Of a DNA stretch of 64,000 bases, positions 28,426 through 37,388 are shown piece after piece. Location of the stretch: the NCBI RefSeq assembly GCF_000820305.1, contig NZ_CDBH01000022.1:124001-188000 (forward strand). The letters run 5' to 3'. Below the pieces are notes generated by a model, which was not told the origin of the DNA, ran no database searches, and saw only the letters and a program-made list of their open reading frames with translations. This DNA comes from Aeromonas dhakensis. GTDB taxonomy: Bacteria; Pseudomonadota; Gammaproteobacteria; Enterobacterales; Aeromonadaceae. Position 1 is the stretch's first letter, and every line of letters begins with the position of its first letter. The position numbers were made by a program, and so were the translations under genes.

Positions 28426-29766
28426 ATGATTTCTCGTATTTATTCTCGCTTTTGTCAGACCCTGCCCGCGCCGGAAGGTTCCCGCGGCCTGCTGGTGGCC
28501 TTCAGCGGCGGGCTCGACTCCACCGTGCTGCTGGTGCTGGCGGCCCGCTTCGCTCACGCCCACGGCCTTGCCCTGCGCGCCCTGCACGTCCATCACGGCC
28601 TGAGTCCACATGCCGACGAGTGGGTGGCCCACTGTGAAGGGGTATGTCAGCAACTGGCGGTGCCGCTCATCACCGTGCGGGTGCAACTGCAACGGGGTAG
28701 CGGCGACAGTCTGGAGGCGCAGGCGCGGGAGGCCCGTTATCAGGCCCTCGCCGTCCAGCTGGGGGAGGGGGAGTGGCTGCTCACCGCTCACCATCAGGAC
28801 GATCAGCTGGAGACTCTGCTGCTGGCGCTCAAGCGCGGCGCCGGTCTGCGCGGGCTGGCGGGCATGGTGCCGAGCCAGCCCTTTGCCGGCGGCTTGCTGC
28901 TGCGCCCGCTGCTCGAGGTGAGCCGGGCCGAGCTGGCCGAGGCGGCGGCCAGCCTCCCCTATGGCTGGGTGGAGGATGAGAGCAATCAGGATGTGAGTTA
29001 TGACCGCAATTTCCTGCGCCAGCAGCTCATTCCCCAGCTCAAGGCCCGCTGGCCCGCCATGGCCCAGACGGCGGCGCGCAGCATGGCGCTTTGCGCCGAA
29101 CAGGAGGCGCTGCTGGAGGAGCTGGCCGAGGCCGACTGGCGGCTGGCGGCGGCAGGAGAGGCGCTACAGATCACGCCGCTGCTGGCCCTGTCAGGTACCC
29201 GGCGCAACAACCTGCTGCGCTACTGGATCCGCCGCCAGGGAGGCGAGATGCCCTCCCGCGAGCAGCTCGGCCTGCTCTGGCAGGAGGTGGCGCTGGCGCG
29301 GGAAGATGCCAATCCCCAGCTCAACTGGGGGGAGCAGAGCTGCCGCCGCTTTCAGGGGCGGCTTTATCTGGTGCGACCCGGACTGCTGCCTCGTCACGAG
29401 CAGCTGGCGTTGAGGGTGGGGGAGACGCTGATCCTGCCGGACGGGCTCGGCGAGGTGCGACTGTCGCCGCGGACGGAGGGCGAAGGGCTGCGGCTGCCAG
29501 GGGCGGACGAGCCGCTGTCGGTGCGCTTCGGGGTGGCCGCTGGCAGCATGCTCAAGCCGGTGGGGCGCGGCGGCAGCCGGCGTCTCAAGAAGCTGCTGCA
29601 GGAGTACGGGGTTCCCTCCTGGCAGCGCGGCCGCATTCCCATCCTCTATTACGGCGAGCAGGTGGCGGCGGTGGGCGAGCTGTTCCTCTGTGACGGATTT
29701 ATGACGCAGGAGCCTGGCCTGGCCTGGCACTGGCTGCCGGCGGCGGCCTGTCAGCCCCCGCTGTAA
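28426..29766 (+). CDS. tilS: tRNA(Ile)-lysidine synthetase
   Basis: 446 residues. It modifies C34 of tRNA-Ile(CAU) to lysidine with ATP, changing its codon specificity. The PP-loop SGGLDS is at residues 27-32, and the N-terminal domain contains HHGLSPHADEWVAHC and AHHQDDQLETLLLALKRGAG. The C-terminal TilS domains follow. The ATG at 28426 has GGGGAAG upstream and gives the family N terminus; the frame stays open upstream to 28210 but overlaps the divergent peptidase gene. Confidence 0.95.
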   Translation: MISRIYSRFCQTLPAPEGSRGLLVAFSGGLDSTVLLVLAARFAHAHGLALRALHVHHGLSPHADEWVAHCEGVCQQLAVPLITVRVQLQRGSGDSLEAQAREARYQALAVQLGEGEWLLTAHHQDDQLETLLLALKRGAGLRGLAGMVPSQPFAGGLLLRPLLEVSRAELAEAAASLPYGWVEDESNQDVSYDRNFLRQQLIPQLKARWPAMAQTAARSMALCAEQEALLEELAEADWRLAAAGEALQITPLLALSGTRRNNLLRYWIRRQGGEMPSREQLGLLWQEVALAREDANPQLNWGEQSCRRFQGRLYLVRPGLLPRHEQLALRVGETLILPDGLGEVRLSPRTEGEGLRLPGADEPLSVRFGVAAGSMLKPVGRGGSRRLKKLLQEYGVPSWQRGRIPILYYGEQVAAVGELFLCDGFMTQEPGLAWHWLPAAACQPPL

Positions 29767-29784
29767 TCCTCTCTGCAGCAAACG

Positions 29785-29812
29785 GACAAGGCCGGCATAT
29801 GCCGGCCTTGTC
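29785..29812. terminator. Perfect 28-nt palindrome between tilS and the GGDEF gene
   Basis: GACAAGGCCGGCAT and its exact complement with no spacer. It lies between convergent genes, so a transcription-end role is likely, but there is no long T-run on either side. Confidence 0.6.
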
Positions 29813-29832
29813 GTATTCAGCGGCTGGCCGGT

Positions 29833-30753
29833 TCAGTCCAGCAGGCCGGCCTTGCCCGCCTTCTTGCGGGCATAGAGGTGAGCATCGGCCGCCTCGTACA
29901 GGCTGTGCACATCCACCCCGGACTGCCAGCTGGCGGCCCCCAGGCTGCAGCCGACCGAGAAGGTGCTGAGCTCCTTGTGAGTCAGCAACATGTGCTGCAG
30001 ACGCAGCCAGACCGGGCGCCAGGCCTCGGGTTCGGCGGGTTGCAGCAGCAAGGCGAACTCGTCGCCGCCGAGGCGAAACGCCTGATCCGTGCTGCGGATG
30101 CAGTGGGTCAGCAGCTGGGCGAAGCGGCTCAGCACCAGATCGCCCACCGGGTGGCCCCAGGTGTCGTTGATCTGCTTGAAGCTGTCGAGATCCAGCAGCA
30201 CCAGCACCAACCCGTGAGACTCCCGGCTGTGCTGCTCCACCGCGCGGCCGATGGCCTCGTCAAAGTAGGAGCGGTTGCCGAGCCCGGTCAGGTGATCGAG
30301 CCGCACCTGCAGCTCCAGCTGTGACAGGCGCAGATAGAGGGGCAGCGGCAGGCTGAGCAGCTGATGATACTGCTGCAGCACCCGTTGCTGACTGCCGCTC
30401 AGGGCGTGTTCGAGGGTGTAGTGCAGCTGGCCCAGCAGCTGGCCATGCTGGCCGCGCAGCTCGAACGGGTAGCTGTGCAGGGTCAGGCTGGCCTGGGGTG
30501 GATGCTGGATCAGGGTGTGCGGTTGGCCACAGTCGAAGTGCAGGCTGTGGATCCGGACAATTCTTGCCGCACGATCGGCAAAAGTTGCCAGCAAGCTGCC
30601 CAGATCGGTCTGCACCAGCAACTGCTCGAGCAGCTGGTTGCTATCCTGGCTTGCCAGCGGCGTGAGCCGCTCCATCTGGCGAACCCACTGCTCGATGCCA
30701 TGTCCCAAACCGCTCAATGATGATGTGTTTTCCACGGTACAGCCCTCAAACAA
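29833..30753 (-). CDS. Diguanylate cyclase (GGDEF domain)
   Basis: 306 residues, no membrane segment. An N-terminal domain of about 135 residues is of unrecognised sensory type. The C-terminal GGDEF domain shows DHLTGLGNRSYFDEA, LDLDSFKQINDTWGHPVGD and an intact GGDEF active loop near residue 230, so it is predicted to make c-di-GMP from two GTP. A conserved inhibitory RxxD site is not obvious before the loop. Start codon: ATG 30753 opens the frame, with a possible internal GTG giving MENTSS. It is divergent from the antiporter gene. Confidence 0.9.
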   Translation of the reverse strand: MFEGCTVENTSSLSGLGHGIEQWVRQMERLTPLASQDSNQLLEQLLVQTDLGSLLATFADRAARIVRIHSLHFDCGQPHTLIQHPPQASLTLHSYPFELRGQHGQLLGQLHYTLEHALSGSQQRVLQQYHQLLSLPLPLYLRLSQLELQVRLDHLTGLGNRSYFDEAIGRAVEQHSRESHGLVLVLLDLDSFKQINDTWGHPVGDLVLSRFAQLLTHCIRSTDQAFRLGGDEFALLLQPAEPEAWRPVWLRLQHMLLTHKELSTFSVGCSLGAASWQSGVDVHSLYEAADAHLYARKKAGKAGLLD

Positions 30754-30853
30754 CCTACTTCCTGCTTCTTACCTGCAATACCTGTGCCCAAAATATGTTC
30801 GATGCGAACAAGGGCGGCTGGCTAGGCTTAAGTAGATAAAAAAGGAGGAAATA

Positions 30854-32806
30854 TTGTACGCAGACGTATTGATCCTGCTGCTTGCCGCAGTCCTGCTGGT
30901 GGCGATTTTCCGGCGCCTGGGCCAGCCGGTGATCCTCGCCTACCTGCTCGCCGGGGTCGTGCTCGGCCCCCATGGCGCCGCCGTGATCACCGGCCAGGCG
31001 ATCATGCAGACCATCGCAGAGCTCGGTATCGTCTTTCTGATGTTTTCGCTGGGGCTGGAGTTCTCGCTGCCCCGGCTCATCGCCATGCGCCGGCTGGTGA
31101 TCGGGGTGGGCGGCCTGCAGGTGCTGCTCACCTCCCTGCTGTTCTTTACCATCGCCTGGTGGTGGGGCCTGAGTCTGGCCCAGGCTCTGGTGGTGTCGGG
31201 CACTCTGGCGCTCTCCTCCACCGCCGTGGTGATCAAGCAGCTGGGGGATCAGAAGCAGCTGCACACCCGCCGTGCCCAGCTCGGGGTGAGCGTGCTGCTG
31301 TTTCAGGATCTGGCGGTGGTGCCGCTGTTGGTGATGATCCCCATCCTGGCCCGGCCGGAGATCCAGGGCAGCGCCCTGCTGGCGGAGATCGCCTGGGCCA
31401 CCCTCAAGGGGCTGTTTGCCTTGCTGAGCCTGCTGGCGGTGGGCAAGTGGCTGCTGCCGCTACTGTTTCACGAGGTGGCGCGGGCCCGCTCCGACGAACT
31501 GTTCGTGCTGAGCACCCTGCTGGTGGCGCTGCTGGCCGCCTCGCTCACCCAGTGGATGGGTCTCTCCATGGCGCTGGGGGCCTTTCTGGCAGGCATGATG
31601 CTGGGGGAATCCCACTATCGTCACCAGCTGGAGGTGGACATCCGGCCGTTTCGAGACGTGCTGATGGGGCTCTTCTTCATCACCATCGGCATGACCATGG
31701 ACTGGCAGCGGGTGGCGCTGGACTGGTGGCTGGTGGCGCTGAGCGTGCCGGCCCTCATCCTGTTCAAGTCCCTGCTGGTGCTGCTGGCCGGCCGGCTGAT
31801 GGGGGAACGCAAGCGCGACGCCATGGCGGCGGGGATCATGCTGAGCCAGGTGGGGGAGTTCGGCTTCGTGCTGCTGGCACTGGCCAACCACCACGGTCTG
31901 CTCGACCACCGGCTGGTCTCCCTGCTCATCGGTATCGGGGTCACCTCCATCGCCATGACCCCCTGGCTGGTGCAACAGGCTCACCAGCTGGCCCGCTCCC
32001 TCACCGATCCGGCCCTGCTCACCCGCTCCGAAGTGGCCCAGTCGGGCCTGAGCAAGAGCCAGCACGTGATCATCGCGGGCTTTGGCCGGGCCGGTCAGAC
32101 CTGCGCCCGTTTTCTCAAGCAGGAGGAGATCCCCTTCCTGGCGCTGGATCTCGACCCCGAGCGGGTGAGCGAGGCCAAGTCGGCGGGGGAGCAGGTGGCA
32201 TTTGGCGATGCCAGCCGGCGCGACATCCTGCTGGCCGCTGGCCTGCTGCGGGCCAGGCTGGTGATCATCACCTTTGACGATCCCAAGCGAGTCGAGGCCA
32301 TGCTGGCGCTCATCAGGGAGCTGGCGGGGGAGGTGAAGGTGCTGGTGCGCACCCGCGATGACAGCTTTCTGGAGGCGTTCAAGCGGGCGGGGGCCTTCGA
32401 GGTGATCCCCGAGTCCCAGGAGGGGGCTCTGATGCTGGTCTCCCACCTGCTGCTCAACTGCGACATCCCCATCGGCCGGGTTATCCGGCGCATGGAGCAT
32501 GAGCGCAGCAACCAGTATCGCTTTCTGCACGGCTTCTACTGGGGGGATCAGAGCGCCGGCAACCTGGAGACGGATCAACTGCTCGAGCGGCTGCACCCCG
32601 TGCTGCTGCACGAGCAGGCCTGGGCAGTGGGGCGCAGCGTGCAGGCGCTGGGGCTGGATGCGGTGCGGATCAGGGAGGTGCAGCGGGGCACACAGCGGCT
32701 GGAGCCCAGACCCGAACTGGTGCTGGCGACGGGGGATAAGCTGGTGCTGTTTGGCAATGCGGTGGCGGTGGAGCAGGCGGAGCAGCGCCTGCTGGAGGGG
32801 CGCTGA
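30854..32806 (+). CDS. CPA2-type cation/proton antiporter with TrkA domains (Kef-like)
   Basis: 650 residues. The N-terminal two thirds carry about twelve membrane segments of the Na+/H+ exchanger fold (LAYLLAGVVLGPHG, FSLGLEFSLP, LALSSTAVVIKQL). A cytosolic Rossmann TrkA-N/RCK domain starts at about residue 398 (VIIAGFGRAGQ) and a TrkA-C domain ends the protein. It is expected to move K+ or Na+ against H+ under ligand control. It is close to KefB/KefC/YbaL in layout, but which one is not decidable by eye. Start is TTG, chosen because an ideal AAGGAGGAA site lies just upstream. No ancillary KefF/KefG subunit gene adjoins it. Confidence 0.9.
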   Translation: MYADVLILLLAAVLLVAIFRRLGQPVILAYLLAGVVLGPHGAAVITGQAIMQTIAELGIVFLMFSLGLEFSLPRLIAMRRLVIGVGGLQVLLTSLLFFTIAWWWGLSLAQALVVSGTLALSSTAVVIKQLGDQKQLHTRRAQLGVSVLLFQDLAVVPLLVMIPILARPEIQGSALLAEIAWATLKGLFALLSLLAVGKWLLPLLFHEVARARSDELFVLSTLLVALLAASLTQWMGLSMALGAFLAGMMLGESHYRHQLEVDIRPFRDVLMGLFFITIGMTMDWQRVALDWWLVALSVPALILFKSLLVLLAGRLMGERKRDAMAAGIMLSQVGEFGFVLLALANHHGLLDHRLVSLLIGIGVTSIAMTPWLVQQAHQLARSLTDPALLTRSEVAQSGLSKSQHVIIAGFGRAGQTCARFLKQEEIPFLALDLDPERVSEAKSAGEQVAFGDASRRDILLAAGLLRARLVIITFDDPKRVEAMLALIRELAGEVKVLVRTRDDSFLEAFKRAGAFEVIPESQEGALMLVSHLLLNCDIPIGRVIRRMEHERSNQYRFLHGFYWGDQSAGNLETDQLLERLHPVLLHEQAWAVGRSVQALGLDAVRIREVQRGTQRLEPRPELVLATGDKLVLFGNAVAVEQAEQRLLEGR

Positions 32807-32872
32807 TCCCTAAACCCATGTTGCACCAGCCCTGCTGCCAATGCCGTCCCCGCCTCCCTTGAATGCCCCGGC

Positions 32873-34018
32873 TCATGCCTCGACCCGTACCGCCTCCTCT
32901 AGCCCCAGAAACTGTTCGACCCGCTGGCGCTCGTTCAGGGTATCCAGGTAGCCCAGCTTGATCAGCTGCTGGCAGTAGCCGGGATAGAACATCAGGAAAC
33001 TGGCCAGGCTGCTGGTCTCGTCCCCCGTCACCCCCAGCACCCGCAGCAGGCGGCGCAGATGCACCGGCAGCTTGCGCAGATAGGCCAGCGCCAGCAGGTC
33101 GAGATCCTGGCTTGGCTTGAGCACGCAGGTCTCCACCCGTTTGAGTTTCAACCGGTTGCGCTCCCGCTCCGGGATGAGATCCAGGGTCTGGTTGATGCGC
33201 CACAGCCGCTCCAGATCCGAGTTGAGGGTATCGGTGAAGACGGTGTCCAGCAGGTGGCTGGCGATGTTGGAGCTGGTCAGGTGGCCATGGTGAAAGGTGG
33301 GGGCCGTGTGCGCCGGTGGATCCAGGGTGATCAGCAGGATCCGCTCTGCCCCCAGGTGGATGGCGGGACTGAGCGGGCTCAGCTGATGGATGGAGCCGTC
33401 GCCGTAGAACTTCTCGCCGATGTGGGTGGCCGGGAAGACGAACGGCAGCGCCGAGGAGGCGAGCAGGTGATCCGAGGTGAGCAGGGTGCGCAGCCCGCGC
33501 CGTCTGGCCCGCTCCCACGGCAGGTGTTCCGCTCGCCCCTGAAAGAAGGTAGTGGAGAGGCCGTCGTCGTAGTCGGAGGCGGTGATGGCCAGCGCCTCCA
33601 GGCTGCCGTAGAGGATGTTGTCGTCGATGCGGTGATAGTCGATGAGCTGATCCAGCAGGCGGCGCAGCGGCGCGTTGTCGAACAGGTGAAAGGCGTGGTT
33701 GGTATGGGGATTGACGAGCCCCGCCGAGCCCTCGTACATCAGTCGCCACAACAGGCGCCCCGGGTGAAAGTCGAAGATGTGGTGGGTCTCGAAACGGCGC
33801 CAGACCCACTCCAGCTTGCGCACTCCCAGATGAAAGCAGGAGGCGTAGCAGGCCAGTGCGGTGACATTGATGGCGCCGGCCGAGGTACCGCACAGGATGG
33901 GAAACGGAATGCCGAGATTGCGGGGATAGAACTCGGCGATCGCCTTGAGGGCGCCGACCTGGTAGGCGGCGCGGGCACCACCACCGGTCAATAGAAGAGC
34001 TGTGTTGGGTCTGGCCAT
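32873..34018 (-). CDS. Patatin-like phospholipase
   Basis: 381 residues, no signal peptide. The catalytic set of patatin lipases is visible: oxyanion loop GGGARAAYQVG near residues 9-19, nucleophile motif GTSAG and the DGS aspartate in FYGDGSIHQLSPLSPAIHLG. A C-terminal region of about 130 residues follows the lipase core. ATG 34018 is preferred because the GGGARA loop usually lies close to the N terminus; an upstream ATG at 34057 would add 13 residues. It resembles intracellular RssA/YjjU-like proteins more than secreted ExoU. Confidence 0.9.
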   Translation of the reverse strand: MARPNTALLLTGGGARAAYQVGALKAIAEFYPRNLGIPFPILCGTSAGAINVTALACYASCFHLGVRKLEWVWRRFETHHIFDFHPGRLLWRLMYEGSAGLVNPHTNHAFHLFDNAPLRRLLDQLIDYHRIDDNILYGSLEALAITASDYDDGLSTTFFQGRAEHLPWERARRRGLRTLLTSDHLLASSALPFVFPATHIGEKFYGDGSIHQLSPLSPAIHLGAERILLITLDPPAHTAPTFHHGHLTSSNIASHLLDTVFTDTLNSDLERLWRINQTLDLIPERERNRLKLKRVETCVLKPSQDLDLLALAYLRKLPVHLRRLLRVLGVTGDETSSLASFLMFYPGYCQQLIKLGYLDTLNERQRVEQFLGLEEAVRVEA

Positions 34019-34093
34019 GATACTGCGCCTTATGCATGCCACTGGGGGTGTTGCCACCGAGCAATTTAACTATAAGACGCTGTATCAAATATA

Positions 34094-34130
34094 AAAACAG
34101 GCCTGCCAACCATTTTTGCAGGCCCTTTTT
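34094..34130 (-). terminator. Terminator after the alpha/beta hydrolase gene
   Basis: Stem GGCCTGC / GCAGGCC with an 11-nt loop and T-runs on both strands. It lies between the hydrolase stop and the patatin start, so it isolates the patatin gene. Confidence 0.7.
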
Positions 34131-34138
34131 GAGGCTGT

Positions 34139-35008
34139 TCAGTGGTTGCTCTGGGCGGCACTCAGCTGATCGAAGGCGGCGAAGGCCGGGGCACTGGCGA
34201 GGATGCGGCCGTGGCCGAGGCCGCGGGTGCTCACCAGCCGGGTGCGACCATCCTGGGTGGCGCGCAGGGAATCGCCGTGCGGGGCGAAGCGATCCTCCTC
34301 GTCGTGCACTATGATGGCAGGCCCGCTGCGGCCGGCGAGCCGCCCCAGCGGGTCGACCGTGCTCAAGGGGTGCTGGTACTCCTGCTCAATCTCCTTGACC
34401 ACCGCATCGAACAGCCGGATGGAGTAGCCGGAGCGCGCCACCATGCCGTAGAGCTGGGGCACGTAGTCGAGCACCGGCGAGATGAGCAGCAGCGGCAGGG
34501 CATCCAGCTCGCGTCGACGGCTGGAGAGGGTGACGGCGCCCCCCATGCTGTGGGCGATGACACCCTGCAGCGGGCCGCACTCCGCCGTCATCTTCTCCAC
34601 CAGTTCGTCGAAGGCACGCACGAAGCGGGGCAGGTGGCCGGTATGGCCGGCGCTGTGGCCGTGGGCCGGGTGATCGTAGGCAATGGCCGTGAAGCCCTGG
34701 GCCGCAATGTGGCTCATCAGCGGGTAGAACTGGCTGGCGCTGCCTGACCAGCCGTGCATCAGCAGCCAGACCGGCCCCTGGCCGAGCCGGTAGCTCATCA
34801 GGGTGCCTTCGCTGGTGTGCAAGGCCTGTTTGACCAGTCCGGCTGGGACCTTGTCATCCCGCTGGTTGCGCTGGGGGGTGAGCAGCAGCTTGCTGGCGGT
34901 ACGCTTGGCATGAGCGGGGGCCAGGGTGTGATGCAAGCGGGTGCCAAGGCCAAGCAACCATTTGCTCGGGCTGAAGCGGCGGGTGTTGAAGTAGATCTTG
35001 CTGCTCAT
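34139..35008 (-). CDS. Alpha/beta-fold hydrolase
   Basis: 289 residues, cytoplasmic. The triad can be traced: HGWSGSASQF (oxyanion HG), AHSMGGA (nucleophile serine), DEEDRFAP (acid) and GLGHGRI (histidine). Substrate is unknown; the fold covers esterases, lipases and carbon-carbon hydrolases. It lies 71 bp downstream of a TetR-family gene in the same direction, which suggests co-transcription and control by that regulator. Confidence 0.87.
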   Translation of the reverse strand: MSSKIYFNTRRFSPSKWLLGLGTRLHHTLAPAHAKRTASKLLLTPQRNQRDDKVPAGLVKQALHTSEGTLMSYRLGQGPVWLLMHGWSGSASQFYPLMSHIAAQGFTAIAYDHPAHGHSAGHTGHLPRFVRAFDELVEKMTAECGPLQGVIAHSMGGAVTLSSRRRELDALPLLLISPVLDYVPQLYGMVARSGYSIRLFDAVVKEIEQEYQHPLSTVDPLGRLAGRSGPAIIVHDEEDRFAPHGDSLRATQDGRTRLVSTRGLGHGRILASAPAFAAFDQLSAAQSNH

Positions 35009-35079
35009 GGTGATCCTGTGGTTTTTATGTGCGAACGGTCGTGCTTTTTTGTCGGTTTTAAAAAAGAGAGGTCAATCCA

Positions 35080-35661
35080 TCAGCGCCAGCCATCCAGCAG
35101 TGTCTCCACTTCGGGCCAGAAGTGGCGGGCCGGATCCTGACACAGATCGAGGGCATTGAACACCTGATCCGCCAGATAGAGGCCGTAAAGGCGGTAGACG
35201 GCGCGCCAGGGATCCATGTCGCTGCGCCACTCGCCCTCGCTCTGTCCCTGCACCACCTGGCGGGCCAGGTAGTCGAGCCAGAAGCGCACCAGCTGGCGGG
35301 CGGCCTGCTGTACCTCACCCTCCTGGGCCGAGGTCCAGGCGTCGAGGAACATGCAGCGACCGGCGAAACACTGGTTCCAGGCCAGCCAGGCCTGCAGCAG
35401 GGCCGTCAGCTTCTCTCGCTGGCTGCCGTATTGCTGCTGGCGCACCGGCTGGATCACCCGCTCCCGGAACACCTCGGCGGCGTACTCCAGCACGGCGATC
35501 TGCAGGTTGTCGCGGGACTGGAAGTGGGCGAACAGGCCGCTTTTCGACATCTCGCAGGCGCTGGCAAGGGAGCCGATGGTGAGGCTCTCCAGCCCCTGCT
35601 GGCTCGCCTGCTCGAATGCAGTCTGCAAAATGTTGTCGCGGGTCAGCCGGCCCTTGCTCAT
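35080..35661 (-). CDS. TetR-family transcriptional regulator
   Basis: 193 residues. The N-terminal helix-turn-helix reads TRDNILQTAFEQASQQGLESLTIGSLASACEMSKSGLFAHFQSRDNL (shown here only to mark residues 6-52), the standard TetR pattern. The rest is the helical ligand-binding and dimer domain. GGAGAG lies just upstream of ATG 35661; an in-frame codon at 35691 would add ten residues. It probably controls itself and the hydrolase gene that follows. Ligand unknown. Confidence 0.9.
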   Translation of the reverse strand: MSKGRLTRDNILQTAFEQASQQGLESLTIGSLASACEMSKSGLFAHFQSRDNLQIAVLEYAAEVFRERVIQPVRQQQYGSQREKLTALLQAWLAWNQCFAGRCMFLDAWTSAQEGEVQQAARQLVRFWLDYLARQVVQGQSEGEWRSDMDPWRAVYRLYGLYLADQVFNALDLCQDPARHFWPEVETLLDGWR

Positions 35662-35748
35662 CGCACTCTCCTTCATTGACCGGGGCAGCATAAAGTACGA
35701 CCGTGCTATTTGTCGAGCGGTAGATGATGTGCAGGCCTGCAGGGAGGG

Positions 35749-35861
35749 CTCAGCTCTCCTTGATATCCATCTGCTGCAGGGCGATGACCGCCTGGGTGCA
35801 GTTCTTGACGCCGGTTTTTCTGAAAGATGGGAATGAGGTGGATCTTGATGGTGGCAAGAGG
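35749..35861 (-). pseudogene. Degenerate tandem copy of a response-regulator 3' end
   Basis: This 113-bp stretch directly abuts the stop of the response regulator gene and repeats its last 36 or so codons. In the first 64 bases (from CTCAG) 59 match the intact copy; the rest diverges and contains small insertions. Read in the minus direction it would give VKNCTQAVIALQQMDIKES and a stop, but an upstream frameshift breaks the link to the preceding helix. It is a gene fragment, not expressed as protein. Confidence 0.8.
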
Positions 35862-35862
35862 C

Positions 35863-36507
35863 TCAGTCGTCCTTGATATCCATCTGCTGCAGGGCGATAA
35901 CCGCCTGGGTGCGGTTCTTGACGCCGAGTTTTCTGAAGATGGCGGTGATGTGGGCCTTGATGGTGGCCTCGGAGACGTTGAGCTCCCAGGCGATCTGCTT
36001 GTTGAGGCTGCCGTCGCGCAGCATCACCAGCACCTTGTACTGCTGGGGGGTGAGGCTGGCCAGCTTGCTGGCAAAATCGGCGCCCTCACAAGGCTCGGGG
36101 TGGAGCGAAATGCCGGCCGGCACCCAGTTGTCACCCCCGATCACCGTATTGAGGGCGTTGACCAGCTCCTTCATCGGCGCCGACTTGGGGATGAAGCCGA
36201 GCGCGCCGAGCCGCAGCACCTGCTGGATGATGGCAGGCTCTTCCGAAGCCGACACCACCACGATGGGCAGGTCGGGATACTGGCCGCGCAGGTGGGCGAG
36301 ACCGGAGAAACCGTTGGCCCCCGGCATCTTGAGATCGAGCAGCAGCAGGTCGACTTCCGGGTGTTCCCCCAGCAGGTGGGCCAGGCTGTCGATGGAGTCC
36401 GCTTCCAGCAGCTGGGCATCGTCGATGGCCATGTGCACCGCTTGATAGAGGGCGCCCCGAAACAGGGGGTGGTCATCTGCGATGACGATGGTAAATTGGC
36501 TGTCCAT
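35863..36507 (-). CDS. NarL/FixJ-type response regulator
   Basis: 214 residues. The receiver domain has the acidic pair D11/D12, phospho-acceptor D58 in LLLLDLKMP and lysine about 108 in FIPKSAP. The C-terminal LuxR-type helix-turn-helix spans about 148-205 (LTPQQYKVLVMLRDG ... IKAHITAIFRKLGVKNRTQ). All phosphorylation residues are intact. No histidine kinase gene is adjacent, so the partner is unknown (orphan). The gene is followed immediately by a broken copy of its own 3' end. Confidence 0.93.
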   Translation of the reverse strand: MDSQFTIVIADDHPLFRGALYQAVHMAIDDAQLLEADSIDSLAHLLGEHPEVDLLLLDLKMPGANGFSGLAHLRGQYPDLPIVVVSASEEPAIIQQVLRLGALGFIPKSAPMKELVNALNTVIGGDNWVPAGISLHPEPCEGADFASKLASLTPQQYKVLVMLRDGSLNKQIAWELNVSEATIKAHITAIFRKLGVKNRTQAVIALQQMDIKDD

Positions 36508-36665
36508 TGCTCACATTGTTGCTAACTGATTGTTTTGGAAAATCAAACTAGCACCGCTCCCGGAGAGGGTCAAACCTGCCGGCGCGCAAATGTGAAGCGA
36601 CCGTCGGATGTCGTGCCATTGGGGCAGATGGGATGGTCATGAACAACCCATGCAGGAGGCAATAG

Positions 36666-37292
36666 ATGGGATCTCTGGTATTGACGGTGGGCACTGGCTC
36701 CACCTGGGCGATGCGGGCGGCGCTGGTGCTGGCCATGAGCGGGCTGGAGTGGCAGGAGCAGGTGTTCGATCTGGAAGATGCCAAGGATCTGCAGCGGCTC
36801 AAGCGGCTGGCCCCCGCCGGCCTGGTGCCCTGGCTCGATCACGACGGTGTGCGGGTGCACGACTCGCTGGCCATCGCCGAATATATCCACGAGCTCTGCC
36901 CCGATCGCCAGCTCTATCCCGCATCACAGGCCGAGCGGGCGCTGGCCCGCAGCCTCTGCGCCGAGCTGCACGCCGGTTTTCGCCAAATTCGTACCCTGCT
37001 GCCCTTCTTCCTCGGCGCCCCGACCCGCAGCGAACCGCCGGTGGAGGCCATCGGCGAGCTGGCCCGGCTGCAGACCATCTGGTCCCAGGCGCGGGGCCCC
37101 TTCTATTTTGGCGAGGCGGGGATCCTCGATGCCTTCTATGCGGTGATGGCCTACCGGCTGGCGAGCTATGGCATCCAGCTGCCCGGCCAGGCGGGCGCCT
37201 ATCAGCAAGCGCTGCTGGCCTGGCCGCTGTGGCAGCAGACCCTGGTCAAGGCGCGTCTGCAGTGGCCGGCGGCCGCTCGTCAGCTGCAGTGA
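36666..37292 (+). CDS. Glutathione S-transferase-like protein
   Basis: 208 residues. The N-terminal thioredoxin-like domain (LVLTVGTGSTWAMRAALVLAMSGL ... APAGLVPWLDHDG) with the cis-proline LVPWL and DSLAIAEYI motif, and an all-helical C-terminal domain, match the GST superfamily. The catalytic residue is probably one of the serines in TGSTWAM, as in zeta/beta-like members, but this cannot be fixed by eye. An AGGAGG site lies six bases before the ATG. Substrate unknown. Confidence 0.87.
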   Translation: MGSLVLTVGTGSTWAMRAALVLAMSGLEWQEQVFDLEDAKDLQRLKRLAPAGLVPWLDHDGVRVHDSLAIAEYIHELCPDRQLYPASQAERALARSLCAELHAGFRQIRTLLPFFLGAPTRSEPPVEAIGELARLQTIWSQARGPFYFGEAGILDAFYAVMAYRLASYGIQLPGQAGAYQQALLAWPLWQQTLVKARLQWPAAARQLQ

Positions 37293-37330
37293 ACCTGTGG
37301 GCGCAACCGCCGGTTTGAATGACTGGTGTA

Positions 37331-37366
37331 AACAGAGAGGGGAGCCACTGGCTCCCCTCTCTGTTT
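37331..37366. terminator. Bidirectional terminator between GST and malS
   Basis: A 15-bp perfect stem (AACAGAGAGGGGAGC and complement) with a 5-nt loop, between convergent genes. Confidence 0.85.
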
Positions 37367-37388
37367 GGGTTTGATTCCTTAAGCTGGA

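Noticed and set aside
35749-35861. A short independent gene after the response regulator
   Set aside because: The sequence is a repeat of the regulator 3' end with frameshifts and has no start or ribosome-binding site.
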